DNA from: Paracoccaceae bacterium
GTDB taxonomy: Bacteria; Pseudomonadota; Alphaproteobacteria; Rhodobacterales; Rhodobacteraceae
NCBI GenBank assembly: GCA_022763485.1
Contig: JALEGX010000003.1
Coordinates: 1-49,788 of the forward strand
Reading direction: 5' to 3'
DNA length: 49,788 nucleotides
In this document: piece by piece, positions 44,510 to 49,788 of the stretch
How positions within the stretch are numbered: position 1 is the first letter of the stretch
Layout of the letters: each line of letters opens with the position of its first letter
Program-made: the position numbers and the translations under genes
Notes under the pieces: generated by a model
Databases searched by the model: none
What the model saw: the letters and a program-made list of their open reading frames with translations, nothing else
Told to the model about the DNA's origin: nothing

Positions 44510-44977
44510 TTAAAATACGGGGTAAACCGTCACTTCGACCAGCTCGGTCAGCGGAACCCCGATCTGGCGCATCGCATCCAACGACATCCGGCTGCCCGCG
44601 GTCGACGCGCCCGGGATGGGCAGCAGGGTCACACGGACCTCCCCCCCGCCCGGACCAACAACGCGGGCGGGCTGTTCCTGCTGCACCAGCGGTGTTTCCA
44701 GCCACAGCCCCGGGCGGGCAGGATCCCCCAGTCCGGCCACGGTTTTTGCCGGCGCCGCAAGCGGCAGCGTCACGGGCGCAGAAGGCCCCGACGGCGGCAG
44801 CGGTTGATCCACGACGGCTTCGGGGGCTGCGGGCGCAACTGCGGCCGCCTCCTCTGCTGGCTGGCTGGTCGTCGATCTGGCAAAAGGTTGTTTCACGCGA
44901 TCTGCAACGGAACGAACGGTATCACATCCGCCAAGCAGCAGACCGGAACACAGGAAAATCGCAATAGGGTATCTCAT
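44510..44977 (-). CDS. Small Pro/Ala-rich lipoprotein
   Basis: A 155-residue predicted lipoprotein. From ATG 44977 the sequence MRYPIAIFLCSGLLLGGC has lipobox LGGC with lipidation at Cys18. A low-complexity linker rich in Ala, Pro and Val (about 45-90) follows, then a compact C-terminal part that includes WLETPLVQQEQPARVVG and GSRMSLDAMRQIGVPLT. The C-terminal end carries a short repeat-like RLTEL pattern only. I do not recognise a family. The extra 16 codons upstream to 45025 are rejected because the lipoprotein signal begins here. Divergent from moaA. Confidence 0.75.
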   Translation of the reverse strand: MRYPIAIFLCSGLLLGGCDTVRSVADRVKQPFARSTTSQPAEEAAAVAPAAPEAVVDQPLPPSGPSAPVTLPLAAPAKTVAGLGDPARPGLWLETPLVQQEQPARVVGPGGGEVRVTLLPIPGASTAGSRMSLDAMRQIGVPLTELVEVTVYPVF

Positions 44978-45032
44978 GCCCGCACCATAGCCGGGTGACC
45001 TGCCGCGGACCAGCGCCAAAGCCACATTGCCC

Positions 45033-45061
45033 TTGCCGTAGGCGCGTCCTCGCCTTACCTA
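45033..45061 (+). promoter_or_regulatory. Putative moaA promoter, leaderless geometry
   Basis: TTGCCG (45033-45038) and TACCTA (45056-45061) are 17 bp apart, with exactly seven bases between the -10 element and the ATG at 45069. No Shine-Dalgarno sequence is present. The arrangement matches the prfC promoter. Confidence 0.5.
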
Positions 45062-45068
45062 TTGCGGT

Positions 45069-46076
45069 ATGACAGCTCCACTGGTTGACCCTTTCGCCCG
45101 CGCCATCACATACCTCCGGGTTTCCGTTACGGACCGGTGTGATTTCCGTTGTGTCTACTGCATGTCCGAGAACATGACCTTCCTGCCGAAGAAAGAGCTT
45201 CTGACGCTGGAAGAGCTGGACCGCATGTGTTCGACCTTCATCCGACTTGGCGTCGAAAAACTGCGCATCACCGGTGGTGAGCCGCTGGTGCGGCGGGACA
45301 TCATGACTTTCTTCAACGGCATGACCCGGCATCTGGACAGCGGCGCGCTGAAGGAGCTGACGCTGACCACCAACGGATCACAGCTGACCCGCTTTGCCCA
45401 GGACCTGTACAACGCGGGCGTCCGCCGGGTGAACATCTCGCTGGATACGCTGGACGATGACAAATTTGCCAAGGTGACCCGCTGGGGCCGCCTGAAACAG
45501 GTCCTGAACGGCATCGACGCCGCACAAGCCGCAGGTTTGCGCGTCAAGATCAATGCCGTGGCGCTGAAAGGGTTCAACGAAGAGGAACTGCCGACGATCA
45601 CCAAATGGTGCGCCGAGCGGGATATGGACCTGACCTGGATCGAAGTGATGCCCATGGGGGATATGGGGGACGAGGACCGCCTGGACCAGTATTGGTCGCT
45701 CAAGGACGTGCGCGCCGCCTATGCCGAGCATTACACCATCACCGATTTGGCAGAACGCACCGGCGGCCCGGCCCGCTATGTCCGTCTGGAGGAGACCGGC
45801 CAGAAGATCGGCTTCATCACGCCGCTCAGCCACAATTTCTGCGAAAGCTGCAACCGCGTGCGCCTGACCTGCACCGGTGAATTGTACATGTGCCTGGGTC
45901 AGGAAGACATGAAGGACCTGCGCTCGCCGCTGCGGGCCAACCCCGACAGCACGGAACAGTTGGAAGCCGCGATCCGTCAGGCCATCTCGCTGAAGCCCAA
46001 GGGGCATGACTTCGACTATTCCCGCCAGAAGGCCGATGGACAGATGTCACGCCACATGAGCCATACAGGCGGTTAA
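45069..46076 (+). CDS. moaA: GTP 3',8-cyclase (molybdenum cofactor synthesis)
   Basis: A radical-SAM enzyme that starts molybdenum cofactor synthesis from GTP. It has 335 residues. The SAM-cluster motif C-x3-C-x2-C is at 24-31 (CDFRCVYC). [11 protein letters not shown] is the SAM-binding glycine motif. The C-terminal second cluster lies at [12 protein letters not shown], with a further Cys in YMCLG. The chain ends in Gly-Gly, as functional MoaA requires. It starts at ATG 45069 with no visible ribosome site. Confidence 0.95.
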   Translation: MTAPLVDPFARAITYLRVSVTDRCDFRCVYCMSENMTFLPKKELLTLEELDRMCSTFIRLGVEKLRITGGEPLVRRDIMTFFNGMTRHLDSGALKELTLTTNGSQLTRFAQDLYNAGVRRVNISLDTLDDDKFAKVTRWGRLKQVLNGIDAAQAAGLRVKINAVALKGFNEEELPTITKWCAERDMDLTWIEVMPMGDMGDEDRLDQYWSLKDVRAAYAEHYTITDLAERTGGPARYVRLEETGQKIGFITPLSHNFCESCNRVRLTCTGELYMCLGQEDMKDLRSPLRANPDSTEQLEAAIRQAISLKPKGHDFDYSRQKADGQMSRHMSHTGG

Positions 46077-46084
46077 ACCAAGGC

Positions 46085-46146
46085 TGTGGATAACTCACTA
46101 AATGGATTATCCACAAAAACTTACGGAAGAAAATTCATGTGGATAA
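46085..46146. promoter_or_regulatory. Cluster of three consensus DnaA boxes between moaA and waaA
   Basis: TGTGGATAA at 46085-46093, TTATCCACA at 46107-46115 and TGTGGATAA at 46138-46146 are all perfect DnaA boxes, with the middle one in opposite orientation. A partial fourth (TCCACAG) follows at 46149. The first box lies 8 bp after the moaA stop, and the cluster ends 16 bp before the chosen waaA start. Confidence 0.7.
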
Positions 46147-46162
46147 AGTCCACAGAGGCACC

Positions 46163-47479
46163 ATGGGCGAGACTGCGCTCATGACCTCGACCCCCACGCT
46201 TTATTCGCTCTATCGTTTCGCCACAACGCTGGCCACCCCCATCGCGAAACGCGCGATGACCCGCAAGCTTGAACGCCAGAATGTCGACCCGGACCGCATT
46301 CCCGAACGCTTCGGCCATGCCACCCAGCCCCGCCCCGACGGGCAGCTGATCTGGTTCCACGGCGCATCTGTCGGCGAAAGCCTGTCGGTGCTGACACTGA
46401 TTGAGCGTCTGGGCGCGCGCCTGCCTTCGGCGCATTTCCTGATGACATCGGGCACCGCAACCTCGGCGGATCTTGTGGGCCGGCGCCTGCCTCCGCGGAC
46501 CCGGCACCAGTTTGCAGCGATCGACGCCCCGGCCCCGGTGAACCGCTTTCTGGAGCATTGGCGGCCGGATGCTGCGATCTTTGTCGAAAGCGAATTGTGG
46601 CCCCTGACCCTGACCGAGGCGAAATCTCGCGGCGCAAGGCTTGCGCTGCTGAATGCCCGTCTGTCAGACAGTTCGGTGCGTAACTGGCAAAAATACCCGG
46701 ATACAGCACGTTTCGTGCTGAACCATTTCACCACTTTCATCACCCAGAACAGCGATGCGGGCGAAAAGCTGCGCGCGATGGGCGCCGATCCCGCACGCAT
46801 CCGGCCCGGCACCAACCTCAAGGCCAGCTCAGCCCCGCTGCCGGTTGATCAGGGCACGCTGGATCAAATCCGGGGTGCGCTGTCGGGTCGTCCGGTCTGG
46901 ATCGCGTCCTCGACCCACCCCGGCGAAGAAGAGGAGGTGCTGAAAGCACATTGCGCCCTGCTGGCCCGACATCCCGATCTCTGCCTGCTGCTGGCGCCCC
47001 GGCACCCGGAACGGGGCACCGAAGTGGAACGCCTGATCCAGGCGCAGGGGCTGACCTGCGCCCGCCGCAGCACCGGCGATGCTTTGCAGAGCGACACACA
47101 GGTGTATCTGGCCGATACGCTGGGTGAGGTGGGCACATGGTACGCGCTGTCGCCCATCGTGTTTCTGGGCGGATCGCTCAAACCCATCGGCGGGCACAAC
47201 CCGTTTGAACCTGCTCAGGCCGGCGCAGGCGTTCTGACCGGCCCCGGTGTGCAGAATTTCGCCGAAACCTTTGCTGCGATGCAGGCCTGCGGCGCAGCCA
47301 TACAGGTGACAACCGCCCGCGATCTGGAAAACGCGGCAGAAGACTGGCTGACCAACCCGGCGGCACTGGACGCCGCGCGCCAAGCCGCGTCGGACTTCGT
47401 GGGCAGACAGGATCAAGCGCTTGATCGGGTGATCGACACGCTGTGTCAGGAGCTGCATCTGGATCTGCGCGATGCCTGA
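46163..47479 (+). CDS. waaA: 3-deoxy-D-manno-octulosonic acid transferase
   Basis: Adds Kdo residues to lipid A at the inner membrane, starting the LPS core. It has 438 residues from ATG 46163 (AGAGG 4 nt upstream); ATG 46181 and GTG 46139 are alternatives, and GTG 46139 lies inside a DnaA box. The N terminus LYSLYRFATTLATPIAKR has the membrane-associated helix, then IWFHGASVGESLSVL, a family signature. Further elements are FVESELWPLTL and VFLGGSLKPIGGHNPFEPAQ, the nucleotide-sugar binding region. It overlaps the next glycosyltransferase gene by 8 nt. Confidence 0.95.
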   Translation: MGETALMTSTPTLYSLYRFATTLATPIAKRAMTRKLERQNVDPDRIPERFGHATQPRPDGQLIWFHGASVGESLSVLTLIERLGARLPSAHFLMTSGTATSADLVGRRLPPRTRHQFAAIDAPAPVNRFLEHWRPDAAIFVESELWPLTLTEAKSRGARLALLNARLSDSSVRNWQKYPDTARFVLNHFTTFITQNSDAGEKLRAMGADPARIRPGTNLKASSAPLPVDQGTLDQIRGALSGRPVWIASSTHPGEEEEVLKAHCALLARHPDLCLLLAPRHPERGTEVERLIQAQGLTCARRSTGDALQSDTQVYLADTLGEVGTWYALSPIVFLGGSLKPIGGHNPFEPAQAGAGVLTGPGVQNFAETFAAMQACGAAIQVTTARDLENAAEDWLTNPAALDAARQAASDFVGRQDQALDRVIDTLCQELHLDLRDA

Positions 47480-48509
47480 GCTGTTTGTCACCAATTTCAA
47501 CCGCAACTTCACCGGAGTCTCTTCAACCGCGGCCAATGTGATCCGCCAGCAGGCCAAGGAGCTGGACCTCAGGCTGGTGGGCTACCCCCTGCCCGGCTGC
47601 CCCGACCCGATCACCCTGTCAGAGGCCCGCGCCCTGTCGCGCATGGTTCCGGCCGGGCGGTCGCACGTGATCTGGCACGTGCGTCGCAACACCGAGATGC
47701 GCGCCGCGATCTGGGCCCGTGATGTCCTGCGGCTGCCGATCCGGATCGTCTTCACCTCGGCCGCTCAGCGGCGACATTCGGCGCTGCCGCGTTGGCTGAT
47801 CCGCCAGATGGACGCGGTGGTGGCCACAACCGAAGCCGCCGCAACCTATGTGCCCCATGTGCGCGCCGTGGTGCCGCATGGTGTAGATACCGATCTGTTC
47901 CGCCCCGCCGACGATCGCGCCGCGCTCTGGGCCTCACTTGGGTTTGGCGGGCAACGCGGGATTGCCACGATCGGGCGGATCCGACCCGAAAAAGGCACCG
48001 ATCTGTTTGTTTCGGCCATGATCGACCTGTTGCCGCGTCGGCCTGACGCCATCGCCCTTGTCATCGGGCGCGCCACGCGTGAGCATCAAGGCTTCCTGTC
48101 CGAGCAGAAAACCCGCATCGGCGCGGCCAGCCTGTCCGACCGGATCCTGTTTCCGGGTGAGATTCCCGCGGCTGAGCTGCCCAATGTCTTGCCTGCGATG
48201 TCGTTGGTTATGCAAATGCCAAGGTACGAAGGGTACGGCATGGCCCCATTGGAGGGCATGGCCTGCGGCGTGCCCTTTGTCAGCAGTGATACCGGGTATT
48301 ACCGCGCGTTTTCCGCACAGGGGCGCTGTGGACAGGTGGTCCCGCTGGAGGATGTGGCAGGGGCCGTCACCCATGCGGACCGTCTGCTGAGCGATCCGGA
48401 GCTTTTCGCCAAGCAAAGTCGGGATGCAAGGGACGTGGCGGAGTGCAGCTTCAGTATCAGGAATGAGGCAGACGGTATTGGCCGTGTCTATGACACGCTC
48501 TGGTCCTGA
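47472..48509 (+). CDS. GT4-family glycosyltransferase, LPS core (LpcC-like)
   Basis: A 345-residue GT-B glycosyltransferase. The N terminus VTNFNRNFTGVSSTAANV resembles LPS-core mannosyltransferases of the LpcC type. PHGVDTDLFRP and IGRIRPEKGTDLFV are the nucleotide-sugar region; PRYEGYGMAPLEGMACGVP carries the E-x7-E motif of the GT4 family. Overlap with waaA by 8 nt supports action on the Kdo-lipid A product. The sugar (mannose is the family precedent) is inferred. Confidence 0.88.
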   Translation: MPELFVTNFNRNFTGVSSTAANVIRQQAKELDLRLVGYPLPGCPDPITLSEARALSRMVPAGRSHVIWHVRRNTEMRAAIWARDVLRLPIRIVFTSAAQRRHSALPRWLIRQMDAVVATTEAAATYVPHVRAVVPHGVDTDLFRPADDRAALWASLGFGGQRGIATIGRIRPEKGTDLFVSAMIDLLPRRPDAIALVIGRATREHQGFLSEQKTRIGAASLSDRILFPGEIPAAELPNVLPAMSLVMQMPRYEGYGMAPLEGMACGVPFVSSDTGYYRAFSAQGRCGQVVPLEDVAGAVTHADRLLSDPELFAKQSRDARDVAECSFSIRNEADGIGRVYDTLWS

Positions 48510-48524
48510 GACATCCGTGACAAG

Positions 48525-48553
48525 AAAGGGGCGCCCGTGATGGACGCCCCTTT
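48525..48553. terminator. Hairpin terminator between GT4 and amidohydrolase genes
   Basis: AAAGGGGCG (48525-48533) and CGCCCCTTT (48545-48553) form a 9-bp stem with an 11-nt loop; the terminal A and T stretches make it workable in both directions between convergent genes. GGTTGTTTT follows on the + strand. Confidence 0.7.
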
Positions 48554-48564
48554 GGTTGTTTTGA

Positions 48565-49728
48565 TCAGGCTGCGGGCAAACGCTGCTCAACGATTTCCGC
48601 CCACCAGCTGCAGCCAGCCGGGATCGCTTCGTCGTTGAAGTTGTATTCCGGGTGGTGAACCATGGCAGTGTCGCCGTTGCCGACCAGGATATAGGCGCCG
48701 GGGCGTTCTTCCAGCATGAAGGCAAAGTCTTCGCCCCCCATGACCAGCGGTGCATCTTCGCAGGAGCCTGCGATATCGCTGGCAACCTTTGCCGCAAATT
48801 CGGTCTGTTCGTCGCTGTTCACCATGACGGGGTAGCCGCGGTTGTAGGTGATATCTGCGGTGCCGCCGAAGGTGGCCGCGATGCCGTTGCAGATCGCCTT
48901 GATCCGGGTTTCTGCCAGATCGCGCATCTCCTTGCTCATCGTGCGCACGGTGCCTTTCAGCTGTACCTGCTGCGGGATCACGTTGAACGCGTTCGAGGAG
49001 GTTTCAAACGAGGTGACCGAAACCACGACCTGATCCACCGGATCCGCGTTGCGCGACGCGATGGTCTGCAGCGCCAGCACGGTCTGCGCCGCCATCACGG
49101 TGGTGTCCACGGTCTCCTGCGGTTTGGCGGCGTGGCCTCCTTTGCCCTCCAGCGTGATGTCAAACGTGTCTGTCGCGGCAAAGAAGGCGCCGGGACGGAT
49201 GGCGAAGGACCCCACCGGGCGGCCCGGCCAGTTGTGCATTCCGTAGACTTCCTGAATGTTCCAGCGGTCCATCATGCCGTCGTCGCACATCTCTTTGCCG
49301 CCGCCGCCGCCTTCTTCGGCGGGCTGGAAGATCACCACAACGGTGCCGTCGAAGTTGCGCGTCTCAGACAGGTATTTGGCAGCCCCCAACAGCATGGCGG
49401 TATGGCCGTCATGTCCGCAGGCATGCATCGCCCCCGGAGTTTTCGACGCATAGTCCAGACCGGTGGCTTCATGGATCGGCAGGGCGTCCATATCCGCGCG
49501 CAGGCCGATCACCTTGCCCTTGGTGTCCGTCTTGCCCTTGATCACCCCGACAACGCCCGTCCGGCCAATGCCCGTCACGATCTCGTCACAGCCGAACTCT
49601 TGCAGTTTTTCCGCAACCAGCGCGCTGGTACGGTGGGTTTCAAACAGGATTTCCGGGTTCTCGTGGATATCGCGGCGCCAGGCGGTGATCTCATCTTGCA
49701 TTTCTGCAAATCTATTCTTAACGGGCAT
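48565..49728 (-). CDS. M20-family amidohydrolase
   Basis: A zinc- or manganese-dependent amidohydrolase, 387 residues from ATG 49728, which has GAAGGAG 9 nt upstream. The metal site ACGHDGHTAML, ADMDALPIHE, and the EEGGGGGKEM segment with its catalytic Glu are visible, as is VMGGEDFAFML, the C-terminal metal ligand region. Family members act on N-acyl amino acids such as hippurate or indole-acetyl amino acids. The substrate is not evident. The frame extends upstream to 49773 without support. Confidence 0.92.
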   Translation of the reverse strand: MPVKNRFAEMQDEITAWRRDIHENPEILFETHRTSALVAEKLQEFGCDEIVTGIGRTGVVGVIKGKTDTKGKVIGLRADMDALPIHEATGLDYASKTPGAMHACGHDGHTAMLLGAAKYLSETRNFDGTVVVIFQPAEEGGGGGKEMCDDGMMDRWNIQEVYGMHNWPGRPVGSFAIRPGAFFAATDTFDITLEGKGGHAAKPQETVDTTVMAAQTVLALQTIASRNADPVDQVVVSVTSFETSSNAFNVIPQQVQLKGTVRTMSKEMRDLAETRIKAICNGIAATFGGTADITYNRGYPVMVNSDEQTEFAAKVASDIAGSCEDAPLVMGGEDFAFMLEERPGAYILVGNGDTAMVHHPEYNFNDEAIPAGCSWWAEIVEQRLPAA

Positions 49729-49788
49729 GTCACTTTTCTCCTTCGGAACACGCGCCTGAAACACATCAGGCACATGGATAATTGTCTG

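Noticed and set aside
46085..46146. Chromosomal replication origin
   Set aside because: Three DnaA boxes are present, but there is no clear AT-rich unwinding region and no dnaA, dnaN, parAB, hemE or mnmG-type neighbour. I keep the boxes as a regulatory or titration site.
46137..46162. waaA start at ATG 46137 or GTG 46139
   Set aside because: The ATG at 46137 is out of frame, and GTG 46139 lies within a DnaA box without a ribosome site; ATG 46163 has AGAGG upstream and fits the family N terminus better.
1..49788. CRISPR array, prophage, insertion sequence, tRNA or rRNA
   Set aside because: I saw no regularly spaced repeats, transposase or phage genes, terminal inverted repeats or recognisable RNA gene; almost all sequence is accounted for by housekeeping or metabolic genes.

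Overview
The window looks like a chromosomal segment of a marine-type alphaproteobacterium of the Rhodobacteraceae (Roseobacter group). The basis is the high-GC coding sequence, the Rhodobacterales-style nuo cluster with small extra genes (DUF5333- and DUF5337-type), an elongated NuoE, a short BirA, RNase J, a Hint_2-type protein and a leucine-catabolism (liu) cluster. No mobile element, tRNA, rRNA or CRISPR array was found. The genes are mostly conserved, so the region reads as core genome rather than an island.

Layout. 1-1772: end of the Na+-translocating NADH:quinone reductase operon (nqrE partial, nqrF) and its terminator. 1789-7066 (+): prfC, an unknown gene coupled to a glycosyltransferase, a DEAD-box RNA helicase, and a 59-residue ORF. 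7166-10377 (-): birA, coaX and rnj, downstream of the nuo terminator. 10397-27336 (-): a complete 14-subunit complex I operon (nuoA to nuoN) carrying five additional small genes: two lipoproteins, one DUF5333-like exported protein, one DUF5337-like membrane protein and one carboxymuconolactone-decarboxylase-like protein. 27525-28346 (-): a GAF-domain protein.

28526-38223 (-): a leucine/isovalerate degradation cluster. It encodes isovaleryl-CoA dehydrogenase, an acyl-CoA synthetase, both methylcrotonyl-CoA carboxylase subunits, HMG-CoA lyase and methylglutaconyl-CoA hydratase. A zinc-ribbon membrane protein and an ASCH-domain protein are embedded by 4-nt overlaps. An ompW gene with an FNR-type box interrupts the cluster on the + strand. 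Together the enzymes take isovaleryl-CoA to acetyl-CoA and acetoacetate; the reducing power can enter the quinone pool through the two NADH dehydrogenases also encoded here.

38396-49728: a Hint-domain protein, a DegT-type aminotransferase, gph, glmU, an FkbM methyltransferase, an AlkD-like protein, a small lipoprotein, moaA, waaA and a GT4 glycosyltransferase (LPS core), and an M20 amidohydrolase. The gap between moaA and waaA holds three perfect DnaA boxes.

The most notable non-coding signals are a terminator-like hairpin followed by a Shine-Dalgarno-sequestering hairpin inside the nuo operon ahead of the DUF5333 gene and nuoG, the DnaA-box cluster, a perfect palindrome over the inferred ivd transcription start, and matching leaderless-type promoters at prfC and moaA. 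I see no clear case for a wholly new multi-gene system. The nuo-embedded genes are the best candidates for undescribed function.
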